From the NCBI GenBank assembly GCA_905221615.1, contig CAJNDT010004924.1:417501-481500 (forward strand): a stretch of 64,000 nt of DNA. Direction: 5' to 3'. The DNA comes from Symbiodinium sp. CCMP2592. Its lineage: Eukaryota > Sar > Dinophyceae > Suessiales > Symbiodiniaceae. The translations under genes and the position numbers were made by a program. Positions 51,641-64,000 of this stretch are shown piece after piece. Position 1 is the stretch's first letter. Each line of letters opens with the position of its first letter. Under the pieces are notes generated by a model. It did no database searches, was not told the origin of the DNA, and saw nothing but the letters and a program-made list of their open reading frames with translations.

Positions 51641-51689
51641 CATGGGCAAGGCAGTCTGGAGGCTTACCGATCCGTTAACTAAAGGCTGC

Positions 51690-53358
51690 ATAGCCCCTGG
51701 ACTGCTCAGCTACAATGAGGTCATCCTCGGCCAGCGAGAGGAACTCCGGGCATTGGTCGTCGCCGGTGAGTGCTTCGAACGCCAAGCGCAGGCAGGCACA
51801 GGACACCCGTACAGAAGTGCAGGTTCAACAAGGTTATTCCCGTACAAGTGTCAAGAGATACACATATTTGTTTGTTCCTTGCTCAGGACGTTGGGTTGGG
51901 AATTCAAAGCACTTCCTCGAAGAGGAGAGACCGAGCTAGCACTTGGTGATTGAAAGAGTTTTTCTGCCTCCATCAGGTTTTGCAGTATCGCAGCAACTGG
52001 TCTCCACCATTGCATAGCGTTGTAGAACTTGGTGCTTGCTCCTGACCATCCAGCTGCTTAGGAAATTCCGACGGCGCAACCGGACAGCACTTTCAGATAA
52101 ATTGGTCTTCTCAAAGTCTCAAACACAGCTGTTGTGGTTGATGAGGTTGGAGAGTTGCAGACAGGAGATTTGTTCGAGAAGGTTCCATACCAATGCATGC
52201 CCTGCAATAGACTTCGGGAGGGTCGTACTTGGCCTCACGAACACTTAGGTTTCGTGCGTCAATATCCCGAGCTCCGGGACAAGCTGATCGATTCCATCAG
52301 TGACTGGGAGACAGCGTTTGGGCAATAAATTAAACAACGATTTGCACACGGAAGTCCGTGGCCATGCCAGAGCTAGGAAGGAAGACTCGTCAAGGCATCA
52401 GAGCTCAAAGCCAAGTTCCAAGGCTGAGGGAAAGACTTTCCTGCACAATGGCATTGCCTTGGGGGATCTTCGGCAGCAGAATTGAAGCTTGCTGTTGCCT
52501 ACCAGCCGAGCAAGCCATGTTTCGTCGTCACGGCTGAGCGGCTGTAACTTTCAGAAAAACATGAGAGGTGCAAGGGGCTTGTGAGGAAATTGCGATTACG
52601 TGGCGATTCAGTCGCACAGCTGTGACAGTGATGCGTGCTGATAACTCGGTGAGCGATTGTCATGTCCAATTCTCCCTGGCTCCTGCACCCCAATGCCTCT
52701 CACCGCACACCACCTGCCATCTATGGCTCAGGTAGATATGCCGAGGGCCTATACTATTTTGCTTTTGTGCCACTGAACGTCCCAATCCCAGGCCCGTCTC
52801 CGGGAAGCTCGGGACCATGGCGTGGCACTTGCCAGCGCACAGGAGGGGCGTCTGGAGGGTGAGTGCTTCAGGCGTTAGTGACTGTGGCTTGTGACTTCAG
52901 AGCGTGGATTTGGAGATTGCTGGGTCAACATGCTAAGGCTCAGGGAGATGCGAGAACCGGAAGAAGCCAGTCGCAGAGAGATACTAAGACAGTGCATCTT
53001 CTCGTATTATATAATCTGACTTTGGCCAATGCCTGCTGCAGGGTGACCTGAGCATCATGTCGGTTCTGCTGCAGCTGGGCTGCCGTCAATGTTTGGTCAG
53101 AGACTGCATTGAACGTTGAGCTTCGTGCTTGGTGCTTGAGAATATTGCAGCTTCGGAGTGGATTGCATAGCATGTGCTCGGATAGCTCACAACGCATTCA
53201 GTCCGGATCTGAGATCTTCTACATTCTACATGTTGAAGCGCACTCCAGGCACATCCTCGCTGTGACGGAAGAGCACCTCCCAAGTTCGCCGTCCGCCATA
53301 ACCTCAGAATTTCGGGATCTTGAAAAGGGAGCGACAATGACTCGGCGCATCAACCGGT
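51690..53358 (+). CDS. Candidate spliced host gene, unknown function
   Basis: Plus-strand coding-like blocks with splice signals: about 51705-51763 (NEVILGQREELRALVVA) before GTGAGTGCTTC; 52168-52328 (YQCMPCNRLREGRTWPHEHL, then QYPELRDKLIDSISDWETAF) ending in TAA, which would close one product; 52793-52859 (RLREARDHGVALASAQEGRL) between CCAG and GTGAGTGCTTC; about 52930-53000 (MLRLREMREPEEASRREILR); about 53043-53120 (DLSIMSVLLQLGCRQCLVRD) after CTGCAG; and 53192-53358 (SEIFYILHVEAHSRHILAVT) ending in TGA. Two donors share GTGAGTGCTTC. The blocks are charged and Leu-rich. It is not certain that all belong to one gene. Confidence 0.35.
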
Positions 53359-53359
53359 G

Positions 53360-56300
53360 AACTTCAGGGGAAAAGCAACGACTCCCCAACGCCGAAGTCA
53401 AAGACCGGCAACAAGCAAGAGGCACGGGCCGAGTCAGCTGCTGTGTGGCACGGTAGGGATCCATAAGAGCGGGACCCGTGCCGCCAGACCCCAGCATTCA
53501 AGCTTGCGCAAAAAATCGAGCCGCGTCTTTGTTGTCCGTTTGACACAATGGGTCCGTGATGACCTTGGCCTCATCATCTATAGAATCAAGGGACACATAA
53601 TTACTCACCTTGGCCTTTCTGAGGGAACTACGCTGACGCGAGCAAGCTCGGCTGTTTGGCCTGTTAGGTGGTGTTTCCGAGATTCGGGTCGAAATTGCTT
53701 ACTTCACAAGGCAAAAGAGCCTCTTCGGGCATGACAGGAGAAAGGTTCCTTGCCCAGTTGAATCCACAAGCTTGCCCTCAAATAAGGAAGCTGCCATTCG
53801 AAGATCGCCATCGCCCAAACGGAGAGGCGTCAAGCGACAGAAGCCACTTGTCAGGCTTGCCTCACGGCAGCTCACTATATGCGATAGTGATGGGAGGGAG
53901 GGTAAGAGCTTGTGCTTGCAAGTAGGTTACTCAACAAACTCACGGAACATGGCTGAGGTCGGCTACTGACTTGACTGTCAGACTTCCTCCGATCCGCAAG
54001 GTCTGATAAATGACGGATGGCTGCTGCTAGGATTCTTTTTTCGTGCTTCATGTATGCCAACATCGATCAACTCCACCTTCTGCAAGCCTCCGGGCGACGT
54101 GCTGTCGCAGCGCGAGTACCAAGTTGATGAGTAATTGTCCTGGAACTTGAGTTAGACCTTTTATCGCTGGCAGAGCCGCTTGAAGCTGTATGCTGGTGCG
54201 AGTCACCGAGTACACAGCACATGGACCACAAGGAGGCGGATTTAAGAAATGAGATTTCTTGCAGTCGGATAACGGGCGGGGGGGGGGGAGGTTTCAGAAA
54301 TATACTTGTGGGAAAAAACGGACGAATCCGAAAAAACTGACCGCTTTTGAATTTGAGGTGATGTGAGCGTTTCGAGCTTTGAGCGCATCTTAGTTACCCA
54401 AAATCATCTCCAGGTGTTTGCAGGCACGACAAACTTTCCCCACATGATCAGACATTTCAAGTGTTTCGAAGACCGTAAAACAAAGCCAGAATTTCAATGA
54501 ATGAGGCCTCCCTGGAAAATGCATCCAGCTTGGGGCTGCGGCAACCATAGCACTCTAACCGCGCGACATCGGGAGCTGCCGGGCAACAGAGCAGCAAAGA
54601 CCAGAGCGGCATCAGAGTACTGCAAGAAGACTGTATACTTCAGACACTATGCTGCCGTGCCGCGAGCACTTCTGTCAAGCAGCGACGTGATTCCTGCATA
54701 GTGCAGCTCGGAGATAGCACGAAACAGCCACCGGGCCAGAAAAGGCCAGAGAAGTTCTCTGCGGATCTGCAGAATGGACCTGCATTTGACCCTGACCTGG
54801 GACTGCTACGCACGCACAACAGAAAATCGACACTCCGGAGGAGGAGGACCGGACCAGGCCCAGGCCCAGACTGTTTGCAGAGAGCCTCTGGCCTTTTCCG
54901 TTCTCCTAGTCTAGATTCTGCGTACGTGCGTTGGGGCGGGCCACGAAGGCTTTATCGGAACGGTTCGGGACGGTTCGAAACCCGACAGATGGTAACAAAG
55001 GTGAACGTCGCAATCTCATGCGAAAAGGATTCTACCGGCGTGCATGTCCGCAATGTGCAAGGTCTGGAAAGGCAGCGCAGGCAAACTTTGCGACATCAAC
55101 TAGTCACTAGTCGAGGATTTTGCAAGGGTTTAGCTGATAAATTTGCATCATGGTTTTTTGGAATTACCGTGTGGTTTAATTGTATGAACAATATGTCGCG
55201 CAGCTTGTTAACGATTTCTTCGAACTTCAGAAGACTCGGCTGGGTTTTAGACAACAACAACAACAACAAGCAAGGACCATTTTCAGAAGCGGTCTGCCAC
55301 GCCTGTTCACGATAGCCCGTCGGGGAAGGCAAAGACTGGCTGACTGGCAGTTCGGCAGCCTGTAGCAGGGAACTTGCATCGTAGAGCCTAGCATACTCCT
55401 TGCCTTCGCGAGGCCAGTCTTTGTGCAAACGCTGCTGCCACAAGCTAGAGTTGGTTTTGGTCTATGGTGCAACCGACAGTGCAACATGCTACCTGTATTG
55501 GTTTTAGATGCTTTCGATTCTTGCCTCAAGCTCCAGTCGTGGCATCCTGCTGCTGTAGTGGGAGATGCACCTACACGGATTCCCCAGTTTCGCCTTGGGC
55601 AAAGTTTCACACAGAGACTTAATCAGAGCGGTGAGGGGGACTCCGTCAGCAGATGCAAGGGATCGGAGACGCATGCCGGAAACTTTTCTCTTATGGACTG
55701 TAGTCACCATTCTGCAGCCACTGCATGCCAGAAAAAGCGAAACTGCGCAGTTGGGTCAGAGACTGTTGTTCTCTCGACGTCCGCGAGTTGGACATAGTTG
55801 GATCATGATCGCCGCACTTGACTCTTGTCAGTTGAGTCCGAGATGATGCCCGCCGAGGAAGCTGCCCTCATGTCACATGGAGTGACCAGCACAACAGCTG
55901 CCGGATTCCTAGAGTGTGACACGCACTGCCCCAACAGGGACTGCAGACACACCGCTGAACTTCGGTTCCCAGACTAGCAAGGTGTCTCATTCATGTCACA
56001 ATGTGGGGGGAGCGTGGTGGGGGGGGGCCGTGTAAGAGCTCGGCGAAGCTGGGTCGAGGTGCTTATCCGCGACGAGCTCTCAAAAGAGTTCCCCGGCCCG
56101 AGCCTGGCGCTCAGCGTCTGACCGGATTGTGCGTTTGGCACTTGAGATTTCTTGAGACGTCGTGACATCTACAATCACACTTGACTCCTGTGGGCAGACA
56201 TGCCGCACACTCTCATCTTCGACTTCCCCTCGCCACGCCCTCGGTCGCCCTCAGTCCTCCGTCGATCTGCATGCCACACTACAATGAGACCGATCTGAGG

Positions 56301-58478
56301 CCCAGCCACAGCCATAAGCAACAATCGCAAGCATGTTAGGCAAGCTGCCTGCTACAGCATCACTCAGACAGTTGTTCAGCGGTGAATAGCTGGAAATAAT
56401 CAATCTTTGGTGTCGAAACTCATATCAACTCGCCCCTCACCCGATATCCCGCCGGCTCGACAGGGTCATGGATCTCACCGACTTCGTCCTGGAACGATCC
56501 GCCCGGTGATAACGTCCGCTTTGCCGTCACGGCACTTGCAACGAAATGACGTGGAACTGAAAAGCCTGAGAGACTTCACGTCGTCTTCAACCTCCCAGCC
56601 GACGTAAAGCCGGAGCGACGTGCAAGTGCTGTGATGAGCCTGATCCCAGCCGACTGATAGGCCACAAGACTCCTGAGGGGCCCGAGGCTCTCTTACGAGT
56701 ATCTTCCTTTCAGTGCATCAATTGGAGGAGCGATTCAACCAACAAAAATAAACCATGCAACTTGCTGGAGTATGCTCGCCGGCACTGCTGCTCTGCTCTG
56801 AGATGATGAAGATTGCGCTGCAGGAGTCCGATGTCTTGGGAAATCCGTTGCCACGGGCTCACAGGATGGTTGACTGTAGGCTTCGGGAGGTCGGTGTGCA
56901 GCTGCATCGCCTTGTTCCATTGCCGGTGCCACAGTGGAAGCTGAGCAGAATCCTACATCCACGTCGGAAGTTTCGTGGAGACGTACAGCAATCCCGGTTG
57001 GCCATCCCTCGCACACCCACACACACACCCTCACACGCATACACTTAAACCGCACGTTGACGGTTTGCTGGCTCGAGCTGCAGCGTTGTGGGACCACCTC
57101 TCCTGGGGATGCCGGCCCAGAGACGAGGCAGAAAGCATAAGTCCGTTGTTCTGTTGCTGTTGCCGGCAGATGTGAATGATTATGCTCAGTGTCTGGTCGT
57201 TATCCTCGTTTAATGCTTAATGATGTCGAGAGACTGCTTTTGTGCTGCCAGATGGACACCTTCGTCCGCGACACGCACCGCAGTCTTCACAAGACCAACC
57301 GAGGCAGGGTCGGAGATCCATTCGCCTGCATAAAGTACATAGGGGCCTGCCATAATTACTGTTTGCCCGATTCCAGCGACTGCTCAGCACTTTAGACAAG
57401 CTTCGGATTGTATTGCCCGTTCTCTCCAGTCACTCTTGCAGTTCAGCGTCACTATTGCATGAACCGGCCATGCTTCAAGCAAGGCTCCGGAACACTGCGG
57501 CGAGATCGCCTGAGCGACGATATGATGCGCGGCTTTGCTTCATGTGCGGCTTTGCACCACGTACTTCGAGTTTGACGATTTGGATGTCGATCGATTGAAA
57601 AGAGCTTCAATGTAAAGGGAGCTCTCTCAAAACTCGACTAAAGGCCGTGGGATGTCAAGCGTGCGGTTTGACATGTTCTATCGGAATGACTATACCGTCC
57701 TGCAACCAAAAACCAAGGGCGAACATTGATGGCAAGTGGCAGCTGTATGCTGTCTATGAGGACTGAGATGTTGGACTGCCGCGGCTCTCCAGAAATCAAA
57801 CACATCGAGTTTGCGTTTTTGCGGGCAAGTGCATTGGTTTAGGATGGTTTGAAGCACCCGTGCAGGAAGCCCAACGCTCGCGACACGCTGATTGAGAAGG
57901 AAAACCAGCTGCTGGTAAAGCGAATCATGACAGCAGCTCAGCTGCAGCCAAGGGCTCATTCTGAACTCACGCAGAGTCGTACATAAGTGTTGCGGGTTCG
58001 GTTGGGGTGTAGGCGATGAACCAATCAGAAGGGTTTTGGAGGGTCTCATGGGTCTGGGGTGGCGGGGGCGGGCTTGGGTTTCGAGGTGTACCAGTAGCTA
58101 GACGGTTTGTTTGGGTGGTCTGATGGGTTTCGGGAGAGGGAGGGCCTTGCGGTAGGCTCAACTAGAGTAACTAGAGGAGCGGTGTCATGCTGCTACAACT
58201 GATGTGGGAGCCGACCCCAGGCGGAGTGCGAAGCCTATTGCAAAAAGGGTTCCTTGTAACGGTTCCGGAAGGATACTGTACAGTGTTAAAGTTGGTTATG
58301 TGGTTTTTTAGGGTTCAGGGAGGGTGTGGGGCTTCAGAATTGGACAGTTTGGGATATCGAAGATGCCCTGCAGATCAAGCTAGAGGCCTTTTCTTCATAT
58401 CCTCTGGTAAGTTAAGATTGGCCATTAGCGACAGGGAGAAAGTAACGCAAAAGGATCCGCCGAGCAACCCATCAATAC
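53360..58478. other. Mostly non-coding sequence
   Basis: No domain recognised. Notable pieces: G-runs at 54279-54290 and near 56022, a short CAA tract near 55252-55270, a CACA tract at 57012-57040, and one coding-like plus-strand block from an ATG at 55565 (DLIRAVRGTPSADARDRRRM) of unknown identity. Confidence 0.35.
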
Positions 58479-60086
58479 ATGAAAGTCGTCGCCCAAAAAA
58501 TTGCGAGCAACAAGAGTAAGCCGCTGGAAAAGCGCATTAAAGACCCCGTCTACACAAAACCCAGTGCAACGTCAAAAAAATCCGTCGGTGAAGAAATCCT
58601 GCACGTGTCTTCCAGCCTGCCGCGAGGGGGATGCACTTAAAGGAGAATTCAGCAGTCTGGGAGTTAAACGAGAAACGGCCGACCGACCGCGAAGATCAAA
58701 GGCTACCGAAAGGATGTAGTGCCCGATCATCGGGCGACTCAGATACAGCCACCTGAGCTGGAGCCTTTACAAACTGAAAACACCGAGTCCGAGGTGAAGT
58801 CTGTTTTCGACCCCAACGGAAAGGACTTGGAGGAGTTCCGCACCCACCAGCGCAGGGTTCAAGTGATGCAGGAGCCTGGGGAGCTGACAGTGATCCGGCT
58901 TTCAGAAAATTCTGGGAATCCGACGACTCCAAGTCTGAAAGTGTGTCTTTCAATCTGTTGCTGTTGTCAGTGCCGCTGCAGATGGAAAAAGTCCCAGAGA
59001 TACCCAGAGTTCACACACCTTGGCAATTTATCACAACTCGGCGGTTACGTCCCACCGTCTGCCATCTTGCGAAAGGAGTTCAGAGGATCTGCATGTTCCT
59101 TGGCTGGAACTTGAGACCCGTCAGAATTCACGTCGAGAGTCCCACAGAGGCGCGCGGCCACCACCGCCGCCGGTGCCTGAACCCAAGCCCTCCAAGCCAA
59201 GGGTGGCTGCCAGCCTCTCATGCCGCATTTGTAAGCGATAGTAAACTTGGCCTTGAGGCTGTACGAGGATGCTTGAGGGTTTCCTGTTTGGAATCAAGGA
59301 CAGGACTCCGACAACTGCTTTGATTGCCATAGTCAACGCCTGCAAGCAAGTACTTAGTACTCGTAGGTCCATATGGTCCATGCTCTTTATTTAGCCCAAG
59401 AGAGTTTTTCGCGCAGCCCGCTCAGGCCTTTCAGACACGAATCTGCGGCACCTCAGTGCCTTGCTTTGTCCTTGGGACCTTCCGGCAAAGCGCGGACCAA
59501 CCGTCTGCCCGGCCTGTGCTTCTCAAGTTTTGTCAAAAGCCCATGGTCTTCGAAAGTGACTGATTTCCAGGCGCAGAGTCCTCAGCCTCAGCGGCAAGCA
59601 GACACAAGGTTGTTCGCCGATGCTCCATCAGAGGAGACTTGCAGACTTGCCATTGCCATTCCCACACAGCAACGACCTGCTCATGTTGCAAGGAGCCACA
59701 ACCTCAGGCACACCCTGCCGAGCCTGCCGAGCTCGCCACGAGCCCTCAGCCTCTCAGCTGCCCTTTGGGATTGGGAGCTGATACGCATTCTCTGCAGCCA
59801 AGGCCCTGGCATTTTGGGGAGGCCACAGCCGAGGCGAGCCCAAGCGGCCCAAGCGGCCCAAGCGGCCCGAGCCCAGAGCGGACGCAGACGCCCTTGCAGA
59901 GCGTAGCAGCGCCTCTCCCGTCCACCTCCCAGGCAGCGCCCCATCAGGCCCAAACCCAAACGCAACCCACGCAATCCGCCACGGAGCCTCGGAGCCACAC
60001 GGCAAGTCCGAGTCCGACGCAGCCTGCCCCCCCAAGCGGAAGCGTCTCCCAGGAGGCAGTTTGCACTGGTGCACGATGGGTTCTCG

Positions 60087-60124
<38 letters not shown>

Positions 60125-61682
60125 TATTTATTTATTCATTTATATATATATATATATGTATATGTACTTATATATATATATACATATATATAGGCCGCAA
60201 CGGCGTAGTGCCAAAAGATTCCGACTGTCGCGCAGCTGCCTGCGCCCGCAGGCCCAAGCTTCGAATACAGACCTCGCAGGCTCGGACCAAAGCTGTCATA
60301 ATCTGTCATATACAGAAAACGTCTGGAGTCGGATGTTCTCACACTTCGAGGACAGGTATGGAAAGTTGCCAGATCTGCAGCAGCTTTACGTGCCTGCAAG
60401 ATGTTTGCGATGCATCAACGTGCCTGCGAATGCTTCTTTTCCCAGGGCCTGCATCGATCACGGCCTCTCCTCCACAAGCGCAGGCTGCGCCAGCGCCAGC
60501 GCCAGGGCGGCTTAGTTGCAGCAGAGTTTTTGCAGCCAGACCTGACTACAAAGTTGATCTGGGTGCCTCACTACATGGCCACCCACATCAGTCACATCAG
60601 GACTCTGAGCAGCGAACGGCATGCAGATCCCTTTGGGGACTTGGACCTTTTCGGCAATCGCGGTGCAGGCACAAATTCCTCAATCCCGTACCTTTATCTC
60701 AGTGAAAGTGGGACATGCTGTTTCTTGCTGGGAAAGCTTTGCCAGGCAACGTTCCTGCAGCGGCTGCACCAGCGGCCTCGAACGAGTCGCTTGAGTGTTT
60801 TCGGATATGCTAGTCTGGAATTCGTTCAGCCCTTTTCGCAGCTAGTGATGCACTAGACGGATTTGGACGGAAGATGGTGGGTTTGATCAAGGCATGCAGA
60901 GTTTGTCACTGTAATGTCTAGTACTGTAAGGCATCCCTACGGCCTTCAAGAATGCGGCAGAGCCAAGGACGCCTCAGAGCCGCCCTGTCGACCCTTTCGG
61001 TGATCTAAACGATCATTTCGGCAATCGTGCAGGCCAGGGCCGCCAGCCGGGTTTAGCCTTCAGGGTCACACTAAGACTGCTCGCAGCACATTCGTGACAT
61101 GTCGTGGTGGCAGGCACAGATGCGAGGACTATAGAAGCGACGGTGTCACCGGCTGATCAAGAGGAGCCAAGCTTGACGAATGCAACGCCCCGTGGCTGAT
61201 TCGGCATTCCATCGATCACGATCACGAAATAACTCTCACGTGTGGCTTCGGCGACTCGCAACAACTATCAGGTTGCTATGAAACGGAGGCTACAAGTATT
61301 AAGCGATAGCAAGACTGCACTGTAGCCACTCCGAAACATGATGGCAGCACTGAGGACGACCCAGCCTGACAGGCATGCCGATCCTTTCGGCGAGCTGGAC
61401 ATTTTCGGTAACAGCCCCTCGGCAGAGAAATCTGTAGTCAGAAGATGTCAGTACTGTCTAGACTACACTCGAGCGCACTCCCTTTGGTTCCAAATCATGA
61501 AAAACATGGGCAGCTTCGAGGATCCATCCGTCCTCAAACGTTCAACGCATTTGCAGAAAACTCAAACACAAAGCAAGGAAGACATGGAAGACCGGAAGCC
61601 AAGAAGGCCCAAAGCGTCCGTTGCCAGAGGTGACACGAAGCCCGCTGAAGGTGGCGGTCGCCCGAGACGTCGCCGTGGCTAA
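58479..61682 (+). CDS. Candidate spliced gene with Pro/Gln-rich region and three DPF-motif exons
   Basis: Starts with a 53-codon block from ATG 58479 (MKVVAQKIASNKSKPLEKRI). Later blocks: about 58735-58940 (TESEVKSVFDPNGKDLEEFR, QEPGELTVIRLSENSG) before GTGTGT; about 59070-59230 (SHRGARPPPPPVPEPKPSKP) before GTAAGC; about 59575-60071, a Pro/Gln/Ser-rich region (PHQAQTQTQPTQSATEPRSH); AT repeats in the intron at 60092-60195; and three blocks at 60570-60670, 60970-61045 and 61338-61430 with HADPFGDLDLFGN, VDPFGDLNDHFGN and HADPFGELDIFGN. The last part is basic (KPRRPKASVARGDTK) and ends at a TAA at 61680. DPF motifs bind adaptor appendage domains in endocytic proteins of other eukaryotes, so an adaptor-like role is possible but not shown. 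Exon limits are approximate. Confidence 0.5.
60092..60195. repeat. AT/ATTT microsatellite
   Basis: TATATA runs separated by TTATTTATTTATT and GTATATGTACTTA. Confidence 0.95.
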
Positions 61683-63800
61683 GGGCGACTGGTTCCATGG
61701 TACGGAAACTGGCGCAAGATTTTCATAATGGGTACCATGTGCACATGACGATCTCTTTACCTACATGCACACTCTCTGCCGTCCGAAAGCAGGTGAAGCA
61801 GCCCTTGGTCATTTGACCCCTTCAGGTTTGCTCGTTTCACCGTTTCATGTGATGTCCGATCGGCAGCCTCCGGTTCGGTACTGTAGCACTTCGCATGAAC
61901 AGGTTGTTCGCTGCGTTGCATGTTGCATGTCCAAACAGCATTAAGCTCCGCAGCGCGAGCTGCCAGGCCAAAATTGCTATATCATTACACGAGCAGACCA
62001 ACCTCAGGCCAGCATCATGGTGCTTGCAGTTTTGTCACGGGGGCTGCCAATCCATCTCTCCAGGTGTAGAATGTGCGATGGATAGGATTTTTTTGCTGCT
62101 CGGCACTCTGAGTCAAGAACCCACTGAGCACAGAGCTGCACACAGTTTACCGGCAGGCACAGCAAGCCAATCGCAGCATTGTTGGTCTCGCAAAGCGACT
62201 CCATTCGTGAAGAAATCGTTTCAGGTAGCTTGGGCCAACGAGGTTTGGGTGTCGGGTTTTTCATATGATGCTCAACATACGGTGCTAGAGCACGTTGAGG
62301 AGATTCCTCGGAATGGCCGTGACCCGTGGACATCCCGTGGCCGTAGAAATTAGGATGGAGAGCTCATCTCCTTTTATGGCTGAGCCCCGAAAGGGGTCAA
62401 AGGCGCTGGCCGGCCGAGTTTCCAGGTCTGCCACAGGGAGACAGAGAGATGTGGTGTGTTTCTGTCGAACCAAACAGAAGCAGTATGACGAGGTTGGGCT
62501 GCGCGGCGGTTGAATTGGCCATCTGTTCAGCATGATGGCACATCGGATTTGTATATCGACTCTATGGTTCTGTAGCTCGTCAGGCTCGTAAGTGCCTTGT
62601 AGGAATTGGTGGCGTGGAGTTTATGTGACCAGCGTTATAGTACTTGGTAGCGGCCTGCCAGCATTAAATTACGATGTTGTCTAGCGGCTGGCGTGTGTGA
62701 TTGGTTTGCATTGTTGGCCTGCCTGTCGGGCACAGGTTGTTCCTGGATGCGGTGTGCGTGCACAAATACTGGCATTCGCCCGCAGCATAGTCAGTTACAA
62801 GGATCCAGCTGTATCTTGACCCAAGGCGTAATCATGACTATTTTGCCTTCGATTATGAGCACGTCACATCTGGCACAAGGCCGGGAGCCAAAAGTTCACT
62901 TGCAGCCTGAAATAAATCGGTTTCCTCAGCCACCGGGCTTTTACATGCAGGCCATGTTTATCACACCTCGTCTATGCCACCTCGAAGCCGAACCTTGTCC
63001 CCGCCAGCTCCACAGCTGTGGGGGGTTGTGGCACCATCGCCTTTCTAAAGAGCCCGACTGCTCCTGCAGCATTCGGCCTGCTTTAGCAGCTTTACTGGCC
63101 AGTTTAAGCAGTGAGCTGATGCAGCCGGCAGAGAACCTTTTGTCAGCTGTGCAGCCGCCACTTCGCCCTCCAAGCTTTCGGGCGGGTCCTCGGACCTTAG
63201 AGTTAGCTTGCGGCACCAAGGAAAGGGCTTCCCAGACACCCTTCACTGGAGCTCTCGCTGAGAGCTCAGCCAATTCGATTCGCCCAGTAATTACAGGCTT
63301 ACAGTACGAAAACTAGGACTTGGAAATCTCTTTTTCGTCTTGGCGAGTTGGAGATGAGAAGAAAGTTGTGCCGTTGGTGGGTGCCTGCTGGATCGAAATT
63401 AGTCATGAAATGTTCATGTTTATGTCTGGTGAAGTGCAACATACTGAGCCTGTCCCCCTGACCAAACTGCTCCACAGGACTCGCTCACGAACGAGGCAGG
63501 CTGGCTGTCTTCGTCGAACGCAGTTCTGCTTTTGGTAGTGGCAGCGTGCCCATGTCACAAAGCCTCTACGCCATCCTAAGTCAAGACACGTATGGACACG
63601 AGACATCGACCCTGGCTCCGTGAAGCGAGTAGCCTGATCATGAAAGTTTCATGGCACATTGCATGGGTCCACTTGGAATCAGGACCGAGTGGCTGGAGGC
63701 TCACCACGCCAAGAGTTCAGGCCGTTGCAACACTTTGGAATTCTGCTTTTCTGTTTAAGCGGCCATGAGAACTGATGACAGCAAGATGAGGTATGTACAT
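61683..63800. other. Unassigned sequence
   Basis: Two longer plus-strand frames (61895-62353 from ATG, and one ending at 63316 without ATG) show no domain; the second contains coding-like pieces (LAALLASLSSELMQPAENLL). Neither is annotated as a gene. Confidence 0.35.
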
Positions 63801-63907
63801 AGTACATATACAGACAGACAGACAGATATACATAAATACACGTATGTAACCTCCCTCATGTGCCTGGATTTCGTGCTTTATGTGCATGCATGTGTGTACA
63901 CACACAC

Positions 63908-63938
<31 letters not shown>

Positions 63939-63968
63939 CGTATATATATATATATATATGTACATATA
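63800..63968. repeat. ACAGAC, CA and AT microsatellites
   Basis: CAGACAGACAGA near 63812, CACACACA near 63897, TATATATA from 63910 to 63966. Confidence 0.95.
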
Positions 63969-64000
63969 GTGGCTGCCATGCAGTCACTTCACGGCATGGC

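Noticed and set aside
53192..53358. Cyclic-nucleotide-binding domain
   Set aside because: GSEIFYIL resembles one strand pair only; no phosphate-binding cassette seen.
54701..55315. 204-codon plus-strand frame
   Set aside because: No recognisable motif or splice context; composition changes along its length.
62693..63316. 207-codon frame as a gene
   Set aside because: No ATG start, no domain, and uneven composition.

Overview
The window reads as nuclear DNA of a dinoflagellate (alveolate alga). The reasons are sparse intron-rich coding traces with GT(A/G)AG-type donors, long simple-sequence tracts, and retroelement families of the type seen in dinoflagellate genomes: Copia polyproteins carrying accessory enzyme domains, and LINEs with endonuclease, reverse transcriptase and zinc fingers. 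The species cannot be told from the sequence. No rRNA gene, CRISPR array, bacterial operon or convincing tRNA gene was seen.

Layout. 1-1925: TTG/GTC simple sequence around an unassigned 1.3 kb island. 1926-7955: a nearly intact LINE with endonuclease, reverse transcriptase and zinc fingers that also encodes a complete-looking ubiquitin-specific protease (USP, C19) domain; its 3' UTR has two tandem perfect or near-perfect hairpins and it sits between TTG tracts. 7956-9150: TTG/TGTTTG tract. 9.6-19.7 kb: scattered host exons (coiled-coil gene ending at 10649, small exon pair near 13 kb, multi-pass membrane protein near 15.1-16.4 kb) and an AGT/ACT self-complementary microsatellite. 19.7-25.6 kb: a decayed Copia element (Copia A) with a methyltransferase-like region, RT, RNase H and a 2-oxoglutarate (2OG) oxygenase-like domain, plus a LINE endonuclease fragment. 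27.3-28.2 kb: more membrane-protein exons. 29.57-34.62 kb: second decayed Copia (Copia B) with recognisable LTRs and primer binding site, inside a CT microsatellite. 35.2-38.05 kb: ACT and ATTACT microsatellites, duplicated hairpin cassette and minisatellites. 38054-47216: a young, almost intact Copia (Copia C) with two 308 bp LTRs differing at two positions, inserted in an ATTACT array. 48.45-50.38 kb: a LINE ORF1-type remnant between ACT tracts. 50.4-64 kb: mostly non-coding, with candidate spliced genes at about 51.7-53.4 kb and 58.5-61.7 kb (the latter with a triplicated DPF-motif exon), and AT/AC repeats near the end.

Main points for follow-up. (1) The LINE carries a USP domain with Cys, QQDA.EFL, His and Asp boxes intact, a combination I do not know from standard LINE descriptions. 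(2) Copia C and Copia A both carry 2OG-oxygenase-like and methyltransferase-like domains, but at different places in the polyprotein; dinoflagellate DNA is known to contain 5-hydroxymethyluracil, so a link to DNA base modification is worth testing. (3) Four of the five retroelements lie inside simple-sequence arrays, which suggests targeting of, or tolerance in, microsatellites.
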